Assembly (NCBI GenBank): GCA_016193385.1
Contig: JACPSF010000246.1
Span: 1 to 8,335, forward strand
Reading direction: 5' to 3'
Length of the DNA stretch: 8,335 nucleotides
DNA from: Deltaproteobacteria bacterium
Lineage (GTDB): Bacteria; Desulfobacterota_B; Binatia; UBA9968
In this document: piece by piece, positions 1-5,526 of the stretch
How the letters are laid out: every line of letters starts with the position of its first letter
Position numbering within the stretch: position 1 is the stretch's first letter
Program-made: the position numbers and the translations under genes
Notes under the pieces: model-generated
Told to the model about the DNA's origin: nothing
The model's database searches: none
Seen by the model: only the letters and a program-made list of their open reading frames with translations

Positions 1-26
1 AATCTTAGGCTTTTCTGACAACTCTT

Positions 27-44
27 TTTCTCACTAATGAGAAA
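27..44. repeat. Perfect 7-4-7 inverted repeat
   Basis: TTTCTCA and TGAGAAA flank a 4-base spacer (CTAA). No T-run follows on either strand, so it is not a convincing terminator, and no gene start lies just downstream. A second, shorter palindrome (CTCGA at 58-62, TCGAG at 68-72) follows. Nothing else recognisable was seen in bases 1-107. Several perfect 7-base palindromes are expected by chance in 8 kb, so function is uncertain. Confidence 0.35.
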
Positions 45-107
45 GGCTCTAGATGGGCTCGACAGAATCGAGGGCTAGAAAATCACCAGGGGTGCTGAAA
101 AACCCTA

Positions 108-287
108 ATGTCAGGCCGGTCAGAAAGGCTTCAGATACGAGAAGCGCGAGCAACCGACAACGTCGCCGCCGGCTCCGGCGGCATGTCCGAGTTCACGGCA
201 TCCGGACCGGGGACCTTCCTGCTGGTGGATCATAACCAGCTTTCGCAAGTCGCCAACGGCCTCATGATCCCCTTTGTCGCCCGATGA
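108..287 (+). pseudogene. Fragment resembling the C-terminal cupredoxin end of a copper nitrite reductase / multicopper oxidase
   Basis: A 59-codon open frame starts at ATG 108 and stops at TGA 285-287. The last 40 or so residues read like the terminal strand region of NirK-type nitrite reductases and related multicopper oxidases: a glycine-rich turn and MSEF, then GPGTFLLVDHNQLSQVANGL. Known relatives have a PGTY-L-LVDHAL-R---GL pattern in that place. The first 17 or so codons do not look like this family. Intact proteins are several hundred residues long, and no upstream cupredoxin domain or copper-ligand motif is visible in the window. I infer a decayed remnant of a larger gene, not a functional protein. 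The assignment rests on one short motif recalled from the family, so a chance match cannot be excluded. Confidence 0.35.
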
Positions 288-355
288 GGGCGGGACTCTA
301 TATTCTTGGACGGCCATCCGGCCGGCAAGCAGGCACTCCCACCGTTCCCACCGGC

Positions 356-384
356 TTGACTATATGTCAGATTTGACATAGTAT
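356..384 (+). promoter_or_regulatory. Sigma70-type promoter of the plus-strand toxin-antitoxin locus
   Basis: TTGACT (356-361, 5 of 6 to the -35 consensus) lies exactly 17 bases before TAGTAT (379-384, 4 of 6 to the -10 consensus). The expected transcription start is near 391, only about two bases before the GTG at 393. The toxin message would therefore be nearly leaderless, and no Shine-Dalgarno sequence is seen in front of that GTG. Confidence 0.6.
363..380. promoter_or_regulatory. Palindromic operator inside the promoter spacer
   Basis: TATGTCA-GATT-TGACATA is a perfect 7-base inverted repeat filling the spacer between -35 and -10 and touching the -10. Type II antitoxins of the XRE class usually repress their own operon by binding such palindromes. 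The likely ligand is the antitoxin encoded at 716-1048. The symmetry and position are seen; the binding is inferred. Confidence 0.6.
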
Positions 385-392
385 CCGCGACA

Positions 393-723
393 GTGAGCTC
401 CGATGACAAGCCTCTTGTCTGGCTGCATGGAGAGATCAAGACCCCACCCTTCTCCCAGGCGGCCAGGCTGGAGGGGGCTACCTGCTTCGACGATTGCAGA
501 GGGGCGAATCGCTCGGCATGCCGCATTCCAGGCCGATGCCTTCGGTTGGTCCAAGGTGTCATGAGCTACGCATCAACGATGGAGGGGTCTCGTGGCGGAT
601 CGTCTACCGGTGGAGCCCGACGCCGTCGTGATCCTGGAGGTGTTTAGCAAAAAGACGAGAAAGACCCCCAATGCCGTGATCGAGGCATGTAAAAGAAGGC
701 TGAGGGAGTATGAAAATGCGTGA
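393..723 (+). pseudogene. Frameshifted RelE/HigB-type toxin (phage Gp49-like family)
   Basis: Three reading frames joined in order give one complete toxin of the Gp49-like/HigB branch of the RelE superfamily, which are ribosome-dependent mRNA nucleases. Piece 1 (393 to about 475) contains KPLVWLHGEIKTPPFSQAAR. Piece 2 (about 476 to 610) contains LLRRLQRGESLGMPHSRPMP, then CHELRIND and SWRIVYR. Piece 3 (about 611 to 723) contains VILEVFSKKTRKTP, then KRRLREYENA. Each change of frame equals the loss of one base: one at the G-run 473-477, one at CGGTGG around 608-613. The intact product would be about 110 residues. As written, translation ends early and no active toxin can be made. Its end overlaps the antitoxin start by 8 bases, as in intact family operons. 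Both breaks sit in G-rich runs, so an assembly error remains possible. Confidence 0.75.
704..708 (+). promoter_or_regulatory. Ribosome binding site that selects the antitoxin start
   Basis: GGGAG lies only one base before ATG 710 but seven bases before the in-frame ATG at 716. The second spacing is normal, so 716 is the preferred start. The site lies inside the end of the toxin gene. Confidence 0.5.
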
Positions 724-1048
724 GGAAAAGAAGAAACGGTTGGAGGCCAAAGGATGGAGAGTCGGCGGCGCCAAGGAATTCCTCGGACTTTCCGATGAGG
801 AGTCTGCCTACATCGAGCTCAAGATTCGACTCGCCGAGGGCCTGCGTGAGCGGCGCCGGCGGCACGGCCTCTCCCAAGCGGAGCTCGCAAGGATTCTCAG
901 ATCGAGCCAGTCGCGCGTCGCCAAGATGGAGACGGGCGACCCGTCGGTCTCCCTGGATCTGCTGATCCGGTCTCTCCTAGTTCTGGGAATGTCCAACCGC
1001 GAGCTTTCCAAAATCATCTCCGCCGCCCGCCCCGCGCGAGCAGCCTGA
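716..1048 (+). CDS. XRE-family helix-turn-helix antitoxin
   Basis: A 110-residue DNA-binding protein with a lambda-repressor-type helix-turn-helix. This is the usual antitoxin partner of Gp49-like toxins: it neutralises the toxin and represses its own promoter. The charged N-terminal part (residues 1-40, with GWRVGGAKEFLGLS) precedes the HTH at about 43-95, seen as LRERRRRHGLSQAELARIL, then SQSRVAKMETGDPSVSLDLL. The start was placed at the second ATG because of the ribosome binding site; starting at 710 would add two residues. The frame is complete and undamaged, in contrast to the toxin upstream. The palindrome at 363-380 is its likely operator. With the toxin broken it may act as a solitary repressor or as a decoy against related toxins; that is inference. 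Confidence 0.8.
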   Translation: MREEKKKRLEAKGWRVGGAKEFLGLSDEESAYIELKIRLAEGLRERRRRHGLSQAELARILRSSQSRVAKMETGDPSVSLDLLIRSLLVLGMSNRELSKIISAARPARAA

Positions 1049-1139
1049 CCAAGCGCAGCGGGTAGCCCAGATCCGGCAGCTCCTCAGGGCCCTGTCGGAA
1101 TTCATCGATTCGGCTTCTCCCCCGCGGCGATAGTTGAAA

Positions 1140-1208
1140 AGGGGTCAAATCCGCTCTTGGCTCAACTTGTGAGTTTTACCTGATAAAAAATCACAAATAC
1201 AAACCCCT
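1140..1208. repeat. Nested inverted repeat, possible small mobile-element remnant
   Basis: The outer arms are AGGGGT (1140-1145) and ACCCCT (1203-1208). Inside are TTGTGAGTTTT (1167-1177) and AAAAATCACAA (1186-1196), which pair at 10 of 11 positions around an 8-base loop. The left part (GGGGTCAAATCC then CTCTTGGCTCAAC) resembles sequence I remember flanking IS200/REP-type transposase genes in many bacterial genomes. That resemblance is from memory only, and no transposase is present here. Confidence 0.45.
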
Positions 1209-1336
1209 GGCTGAGCAATCCAGTCCGGGCGATGATGCAGAAATCAAAGATGTGAACGGATCGGGAGACCCAGCCGAAGTTAGTTTCGCGTAAAATAGAG
1301 CAAAATCATCAAGAAGGCACCAGGCAAGCCCTTCGG

Positions 1337-1376
1337 GATCTCAAATGGCAAATTGCAAATCTCAAATTTGGAATTT
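1337..1376. repeat. Degenerate heptamer repeat block (CAAATNN units)
   Basis: After GATCT, four units follow in 7-base register: CAAATGG (1342-1348), CAAATTG (1349-1355), CAAATCT (1356-1362) and CAAATTT (1363-1369), then GGAATTT (1370-1376). The same 7-base period and AAAT/AATTG theme recur inside hypF at 5903-5993, so the two blocks look like members of one repeat family in this genome. Confidence 0.65.
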
Positions 1377-1495
1377 CGAGCAGGGGTCAAGAGTAAGAAA
1401 GGCAACAGGAAGAAATCAGGCAGACGGCGAGAGTATCGTGGGCGTGCTTAGAAAAACAGGCAATAGTCCGAAGCGAAAACCACAGAGACTGAAGG

Positions 1496-1801
1496 CTAAA
1501 CGGCGGCAGCGTGGGGCTTCACTTCCTTCTTCAGGCGCTTTTCCAAATTATCGGCAGTGACGTCCAGGTCATAATCCATTTGTAAGCCCAGCCAGAACTG
1601 CGGTGACATCCCGAAGTAACGCCCCAACCTGAGCGCGGTATCCGCCGTAATGCTTCGCTTCCCTAGCACAATCTCGTTGATACGCCGCGGAGGCACTCCT
1701 ATGGCTAGAGCCAAACGATTTTGGCTCAGCTCCATCGGCTTCAGAAATTCTTCCATCAAGACTTCGCCTGGATGGACAGGCTTAAGCTTTTTCACGGACA
1801 T
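1496..1801 (-). CDS. higA: HigA-family antitoxin (XRE helix-turn-helix)
   Basis: A 101-residue antitoxin of the HigA class. It binds and silences the HigB nuclease encoded just upstream and represses the operon. The family signature is plain: HPGEVLMEEFLKPMELSQNR, then LAIGVPPRRINEIVLGKRSI, then TADTALRLGRYFGMSPQFWL. The HTH spans about residues 20-75. The C-terminal tail is Lys-rich and then Ala-rich. Two in-frame ATGs exist, at 1807 and 1801. AAAGGAG (1809-1815) is one base from the first but seven from the second, so the second is chosen; the longer form adds Met-Val. The gap from the higB stop is 15 bases, so the two are co-transcribed toxin first, the usual higBA order. Confidence 0.9.
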   Translation of the reverse strand: MSVKKLKPVHPGEVLMEEFLKPMELSQNRLALAIGVPPRRINEIVLGKRSITADTALRLGRYFGMSPQFWLGLQMDYDLDVTADNLEKRLKKEVKPHAAAV

Positions 1802-1808
1802 AACCATT

Positions 1809-1815
1809 CTCCTTT
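1809..1815 (-). promoter_or_regulatory. Ribosome binding site of higA
   Basis: AAAGGAG on the minus strand, seven bases before ATG 1801 and one base before ATG 1807. It lies directly after the higB stop and supports the shorter start. The same two-ATG arrangement occurs at the other antitoxin (704-716). Confidence 0.65.
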
Positions 1816-1816
1816 C

Positions 1817-2098
1817 TCAGTGATAGTCGGCGATTTCCACGTTGTAGGCATCCCCCTCCCGCCATTCGAAGCAGATGCGCCATTGGTCGTTGGTGCGAAT
1901 GCTATGCTGACCCGCGCGATCGCCGGCTAGTTTCTCCAGGCGATTCGCGGGTGGAATCCGAAGGTCGTGGAGCGTCACGGCCCGATTCAGCATGCGCAAT
2001 TTCCGCAGGGCAACCTGCTGTATCCCCTGGGGCAACCTATCCGACCTCTGTCGGTTAAAGATCTTTTCAGTTTCCCTGGACTTGAAGGACCTAATCAA
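1817..2098 (-). CDS. higB: HigB-family mRNA-interferase toxin
   Basis: A 93-residue toxin of the HigB (plasmid-maintenance killer) branch of the RelE superfamily, which cleaves mRNA on the ribosome. The conserved frame of the family is present: IRSFKSRETEKIF at the N-terminus, LRKLRMLNRA in the middle, then LRIPPANRLEKLAGDR and NDQWRICFEW. The length matches the usual 92-93 residues. The start is TTG at 2098, because family members begin with an IRSF-like sequence directly after the initiator. A further in-frame TTG at 2134 would add 12 unrelated residues and overlaps the -35 element, so it is rejected. No Shine-Dalgarno is visible. The frame is intact, so the locus should be functional, unlike the locus at 393-1048. 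Confidence 0.88.
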   Translation of the reverse strand: MIRSFKSRETEKIFNRQRSDRLPQGIQQVALRKLRMLNRAVTLHDLRIPPANRLEKLAGDRAGQHSIRTNDQWRICFEWREGDAYNVEIADYH

Positions 2099-2105
2099 CG
2101 AGATC

Positions 2106-2134
2106 AGTGTATAACGTGAGGCGTTAAACGTCAA
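2106..2134 (-). promoter_or_regulatory. Sigma70-type promoter of higBA
   Basis: On the minus strand TTGACG (2134-2129, 5 of 6) is followed after exactly 17 bases by TACACT (2111-2106, 4 of 6). An overlapping TATACA two bases upstream (15-base spacer) is an alternative -10. The expected transcription start near 2099 coincides with the TTG start of higB at 2098, implying a leaderless toxin message. Confidence 0.6.
2112..2126. promoter_or_regulatory. Palindromic operator in the higBA promoter spacer
   Basis: TAACG-TGAGG-CGTTA (plus-strand reading) is a perfect 5-base inverted repeat with a 5-base centre, lying between -35 and -10 and adjoining the -10. HigA proteins autorepress through such sites, so this is the probable HigA operator. 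The arms are short, so the symmetry alone is weak; its position is what supports it. Confidence 0.5.
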
Positions 2135-2239
2135 TCGCGGGATACGGCTGGTCTTCGTGGACGAGGACGAAATCCGATCTGAAATGTGACCTGAGCGGTT
2201 AAGCGCAATGGAGTGGATGGGCCTTTTTCATCGGTCTGA

Positions 2240-3253
2240 TCAGCAGATACGCGGAAGCTGCTCGCCCGAGAGCATGTCCACCACGCGGAATCCACCCACT
2301 TGGGTCTTCATCACCACCCTGCCCGGGTGATCCTCAACCACCTCGCCAATGATGGCCGCGTGCATGCCAAGGCTATTGGCCCGCATGCTCTCCCACGCCT
2401 GCTCCGCATCCTCTCGGCGCACGATCGCGACCAACTTTCCCTCATTGGCTACGTGGAGCGGGTCCAGGCCGAGAATCTCGCAAGCCCCCCTGACCTCATC
2501 CTGTATCGGGATACGATCTTCATAGATGCGAAAGCCGATACGAGAGGCGGCAGCAATCTCGTTCAAGGCGCTGGAGAGGCCCCCGCGAGTGAGGTCCCGC
2601 ATGCAGTGAATCTCGAGACTCGCGCCCAGCATGTCATGGACCAAAGAAGTTAAAGGCGCGGTGTCCGACCGGATCGGTTGATCGAAATCGATCTCCTCCC
2701 TGGCAAGCATGATCGCCACTCCATGGGCCCCGATCGCGCCGTTGATGATCACCAGATCTCCCGCACGCGCCTTGTCAGCCGAAATCTGGACTCCTCTTTT
2801 GACCGAGCCGATCCCGGTCGTGTTGATAAAGAGCTTGTCGCCCTTGCCGCGATTCACGACCTTGGTATCCCCCGTGACCAAAGCTACGCCGCCGCGCTGA
2901 CACGCTCCCTTCATGGAGGCGACGATGCGGCAGAGGTCTTCCAAGGGCAATCCCTCCTCGATGATGAACGCAGCGCTCATGAATAATGGCCGCGCTCCGC
3001 TGACGGCGAGATCGTTCACGGTTCCATTCACCGCCAGCTCGCCGATATCTCCGCCCGGAAAAAAGATCGGGTCCACCACGAAGGAATCCGTCGTCATGGC
3101 GAGATGAGCGCCGTCGGCTTCGAAAACGGCTGCGTCGTTCAGAGGGTTGCCGTCCGGGGAGGGAAGCAGAGGCCGGAAGACCTGCTCGATAAGCTCGTGC
3201 ATCAGCTTGCCGCCGCTTCCGTGTCCCAACAGAATCTGCTTGCGCCGCGTCAC
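2240..3253 (-). CDS. hypE: Hydrogenase maturation factor HypE (thiocarbamate dehydratase)
   Basis: Cytoplasmic enzyme of the PurM/AIR-synthase fold. Its C-terminal cysteine receives a carbamoyl group from HypF, and ATP-dependent dehydration turns it into the thiocyanate that donates CN to iron on HypC-HypD. Visible features are the glycine-rich nucleotide loop GHGSGGK near the N-terminus, NDAAVFEADGAHLAMTTDSF, the FFPGGDIGELAVNGTVNDLA segment, and DLTRGGLSSALNEIA. The protein ends in PRIC with Cys337 as the last residue, the essential acceptor. The length of 337 is normal. The start is GTG at 3253, overlapping the upstream crotonase stop as GTGA, so translation is coupled. No terminator was seen between this stop and higB; leftward transcription may run into higBA. 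Confidence 0.96.
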   Translation of the reverse strand: MTRRKQILLGHGSGGKLMHELIEQVFRPLLPSPDGNPLNDAAVFEADGAHLAMTTDSFVVDPIFFPGGDIGELAVNGTVNDLAVSGARPLFMSAAFIIEEGLPLEDLCRIVASMKGACQRGGVALVTGDTKVVNRGKGDKLFINTTGIGSVKRGVQISADKARAGDLVIINGAIGAHGVAIMLAREEIDFDQPIRSDTAPLTSLVHDMLGASLEIHCMRDLTRGGLSSALNEIAAASRIGFRIYEDRIPIQDEVRGACEILGLDPLHVANEGKLVAIVRREDAEQAWESMRANSLGMHAAIIGEVVEDHPGRVVMKTQVGGFRVVDMLSGEQLPRIC

Positions 3254-4089
3254 TCTCCGTCTCCCTCGAAGTTCGGCCTTCTTTTGGCAAAAAAAGCCTC
3301 CAGACCCTCACTAAAATCCTTGCTCTCCGCGATCTGGACCAAATTTCTGAGCTCCTTATCCAGATGGAGATCCAGGCGCTCGATCCCCGTCGTCTCGTTG
3401 ATCAGTCTTTTTGCAACAGCAAAGGCCCGGGTTGGCCCCGAGGCCAGCTTTTCAGCGACGGCGAAAACCTCTTCGTCGAATTTCTCGGAGGGGAAAATCC
3501 CGTTGATCAGGCCCGCGTCCAGCGCCTGGCGGCCATCCAGCCTGGGATTGAGGAAGACCAGACCGAAGGCTCTTCTCAAACCGATCAGCCGCGGCAGAAA
3601 AAACGTGGAGCTTTCAGCTCCGGTCAGTCCGGTCTTGGGATAGGCCCATTCAAAGCTCGCGTCCTCCGTGGCGAACACCAGATCGCAGCTCATGGCAAGG
3701 CCGAAGCCCCCAGCGGCTGCGATCCCTTTCACCGCCGCGATGAAGGGCTTCGAGGCGCGCCGGATTTCCGAGATCGTGCTGTGAATGTACTCGAGAATCT
3801 CCTTGAAGCAGGCGCCATAGCTCGCCTCAGGGGCGCGTCCGCCCGGCTGAAGGTAAGCGAAATCCCGCTCAACGCCCTTGTCCCTGACGTACCTCAAGTC
3901 GGCGCCGCTGCAAAAGACCTTGTCCGCCCCGGCCAGGATCACACACCTCACCCCCTCCTCGCGGGCATATTGAAGCGCGGCTTTGCGCAAGTCACGCGCC
4001 ATGCTTACATCGAGGGCGTTGAAGCGCTCCGGACGAGCCAGGGTAATCACGCCCACGCCGCCTTTCCTCTGCATCAAGATATGCTTCAT
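3250..4089 (-). CDS. Crotonase-fold protein (enoyl-CoA hydratase/isomerase family) embedded in the hyp operon
   Basis: A 279-residue crotonase. The first oxyanion-hole segment is VFCSGADLRYV (residues 58-68) and the second is AAVKGIAAAGGFGLAMSCDL (118-137), both with the expected CoA-thioester architecture. The canonical hydratase glutamates are missing: Glu144 of rat enoyl-CoA hydratase aligns with Gly130, and Glu164 with Tyr150. An acidic residue, Glu159, sits in GLTGAESSTFFLPR (154-167). Classical hydration is therefore unlikely. The gene starts 15 bases after hypD and overlaps hypE by GTGA, so it is part of the operon. HypX, which makes the CO ligand of some hydrogenases from a formyl group, has a crotonase-type C-terminal half with, as I recall, a key Tyr and Glu about ten residues apart in a similar GLYGSE segment. 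A role in CO-ligand supply is inferred; an unrelated CoA isomerase is the alternative. Confidence 0.9.
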   Translation of the reverse strand: MKHILMQRKGGVGVITLARPERFNALDVSMARDLRKAALQYAREEGVRCVILAGADKVFCSGADLRYVRDKGVERDFAYLQPGGRAPEASYGACFKEILEYIHSTISEIRRASKPFIAAVKGIAAAGGFGLAMSCDLVFATEDASFEWAYPKTGLTGAESSTFFLPRLIGLRRAFGLVFLNPRLDGRQALDAGLINGIFPSEKFDEEVFAVAEKLASGPTRAFAVAKRLINETTGIERLDLHLDKELRNLVQIAESKDFSEGLEAFFAKRRPNFEGDGE

Positions 4090-4104
4090 CTCGACCGGCC
4101 GGTG

Positions 4105-5229
4105 TCACTCTTTGAGCAACACATGCCCTCCGTATTCATGCCAGATCTTGCACGTCCCCTCGCTGCTCACCATGCAGGCGCCCACTGGGTTCGGCGGCGT
4201 GCATTCCTTGCCGAAAAGCCGGCAATCGTAGGGGCTTGCGATCCCGGCCATGATGTTGCCACAGACGCATTCCTGGGCGAGCCCCAGAGGAGCCTCCTCC
4301 CAAAGGCCCGAAAGGTCGATGTCGAAGCGCTGACGCGCATCCACCCAGGCATACTTCTTTCTGAGCCGGAGGTTGCCATTGGGAACATGGGCGATGCCGC
4401 GCCAATTTCCCCCTTCGGTTTCGAACACTTCCCACAACAGCCTCTGGGCCTGGAGATTGCCCTCCGGGGTGACGCAGCGCGGATAGGCATTCACCACCCG
4501 CACCTCCCCATCGCGAATGAGCTTTACGAGTTCGGCCAGGGCCGCCAGGATATCCAGGGGCTCAAACCCGCCGGTCACGACGGGAATCGCGTGCCGCTCC
4601 ACAAAGCGCTCGAAGATTTTCCAGCCCGTGATCGTGGCGGCGTGGCCCGCGGCCAAAAAACCCTGCACTTTCGACTGCGGCATTTCCGCCACGATCTCCA
4701 TCACCGGCGGAATATATTTGTGAGCCGAGAGAACGGCGAAATTTTTCGGCGGACGGGTCAAGATAAGGGCGGCCGTAGCCACCGCGGTGGTCTCGAAGCC
4801 GGAAGCAAAAAAGACCACTTCGTTTTCGGCTTTGGCTGCGATTTCGAGGGTCTCGAGCGGGCTGTACACGACCCGGACGTCCGCACCTTCGGCTTTGACC
4901 TCGGCCAAAGAACAAACGCTTCCGGGCACCCGGAACATATCCCCAAAGGTCGCCAATATGACCCCCTGGCGCGCCAGGGCGACGGCCTCGTCCACCTCCG
5001 GCATATCGGTCACGCAGACCGGACAGCCGGGACCCATCAGGACATTAAGTCCGTCGGGCAGAAGGCTGCGCAGGCCGAAACGCGCGATGCTCTGCTCGTG
5101 CGTGCCGCACACATGCATGACGGAGACCGGCTTCCCGATTTCCCGGCAGTGGACCGAAAGCGTCCTGGTCAAAGCCTCAGCCCTGCGCGAATCCCGAAAC
5201 TCCAATCTTTTGAATTCTGCCTGAGACAC
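4105..5229 (-). CDS. hypD: Hydrogenase maturation factor HypD (Fe(CN)2CO assembly scaffold)
   Basis: Iron-sulfur scaffold that forms a complex with HypC, holds the iron while CN and CO are attached, and supplies electrons through a [4Fe-4S] cluster. The length of 374 residues is normal. Diagnostic motifs are HVCGTHEQSI with Cys41 and MGPGCPVCVTD with Cys69 and Cys72, the same numbering as the E. coli protein, and FGDMFRVPG. The C-terminal cluster region has cysteines at 321, 323, 336, 343, 352 and 360, within YDCRLFGKECTPPNP and GACMVSSEGTC. The start is GTG at 5229, the only start available because the hypC stop is in the same frame just upstream; a GAGGA lies about 11 bases before it. It follows hypC by 15 bases and precedes the crotonase by 15. 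Confidence 0.97.
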   Translation of the reverse strand: MSQAEFKRLEFRDSRRAEALTRTLSVHCREIGKPVSVMHVCGTHEQSIARFGLRSLLPDGLNVLMGPGCPVCVTDMPEVDEAVALARQGVILATFGDMFRVPGSVCSLAEVKAEGADVRVVYSPLETLEIAAKAENEVVFFASGFETTAVATAALILTRPPKNFAVLSAHKYIPPVMEIVAEMPQSKVQGFLAAGHAATITGWKIFERFVERHAIPVVTGGFEPLDILAALAELVKLIRDGEVRVVNAYPRCVTPEGNLQAQRLLWEVFETEGGNWRGIAHVPNGNLRLRKKYAWVDARQRFDIDLSGLWEEAPLGLAQECVCGNIMAGIASPYDCRLFGKECTPPNPVGACMVSSEGTCKIWHEYGGHVLLKE

Positions 5230-5244
5230 TGTGTTTTTCCATCC

Positions 5245-5526
5245 TCAGCGTTCCCGGGCCGCCCCGTCGATCTCGCCGCTGACATCCGCAGCCATAAGGT
5301 CTTTGGCTGCAGCGGCCACCAGTTGGTCGTAAAGTGAGAGCGTTTCCGCTACCTGCTCAGGAGGGATTCTACGAATGGCGAAACCCACGTGGACCAGGAC
5401 ATAATCCCCCGGACTTACGGGTTCGTCTACGGTCTCAAGCCTCACCTTTCGCTTCACGCCCCAGAAATCCACGCTGGCGGTAAGCCCGTCCACCTCAATG
5501 ACCCTTCCTGGAACGCCTAAACACAC
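5245..5526 (-). CDS. hypC: Hydrogenase maturation chaperone HypC
   Basis: Small OB-fold chaperone that works with HypD to carry the Fe(CN)2CO unit to the hydrogenase large subunit. It has the exact family start MCLGVPGRV; Cys2, exposed after removal of the initiator Met, is the iron and HypD contact. GDYVLVHVGFAI in the middle is also typical. The 93 residues are at the long end of the usual range because of an Ala-rich tail. The start is GTG 5526, preceded by a strong ribosome binding site, and it overlaps the end of hypF by 10 bases. Confidence 0.96.
   Translation of the reverse strand: MCLGVPGRVIEVDGLTASVDFWGVKRKVRLETVDEPVSPGDYVLVHVGFAIRRIPPEQVAETLSLYDQLVAAAAKDLMAADVSGEIDGAARER

Larger units (their letters stand above)
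1049..1495. other. 447-base stretch without a supported gene
   Basis: This lies between two convergent toxin-antitoxin loci. It holds a 10-base palindrome CAGGGCCCTG (1085-1094) without a T-run, a nested inverted repeat (1140-1208), and a heptamer-repeat block (1337-1376). The sequence is more AT-rich than the hyp genes, mostly from 1140 on. A 71-codon open frame from 1345 starts inside the heptamer block and runs antisense into higA; I do not believe it. No RNA gene or rho-independent terminator was recognised. Confidence 0.6.

Noticed and set aside
53..317. Open frames of 60-65 codons on both strands at the left end
   Set aside because: They are Arg-rich or featureless and overlap the frame with the cupredoxin-like tail in other phases.
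311..324. Hairpin CGGCC-ATCC-GGCCG after the cupredoxin-like fragment
   Set aside because: The stem is only 5 bases and no T-run follows, so it is not a credible rho-independent terminator.
1085..1094. Palindrome CAGGGCCCTG downstream of the plus-strand antitoxin
   Set aside because: There is no loop and no T-run; one such 10-base palindrome is unremarkable in GC-rich DNA.
1050..1131. Short open tail (about 27 codons, QIRQLLRALSEFIDSA...) overlapping the end of the plus-strand antitoxin in another frame
   Set aside because: It is helical-looking but has no start, no ribosome binding site and no family match I can name.
1345..1560. 71-codon plus-strand open frame
   Set aside because: It begins inside the heptamer repeat and ends antisense within higA; the composition is that of repeat plus random sequence.
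2135..2200. Plus-strand open fragment (RLVFVDEDEIRSEM-like) between higB and hypE
   Set aside because: About 20 codons with no start signal and no recognisable family.
3364..5337. Very long plus-strand open frame (657 codons) antisense to hypD and the crotonase
   Set aside because: It lies opposite well-conserved genes, has no recognisable domain, and is the kind of open antisense frame expected from GC-rich codon use.
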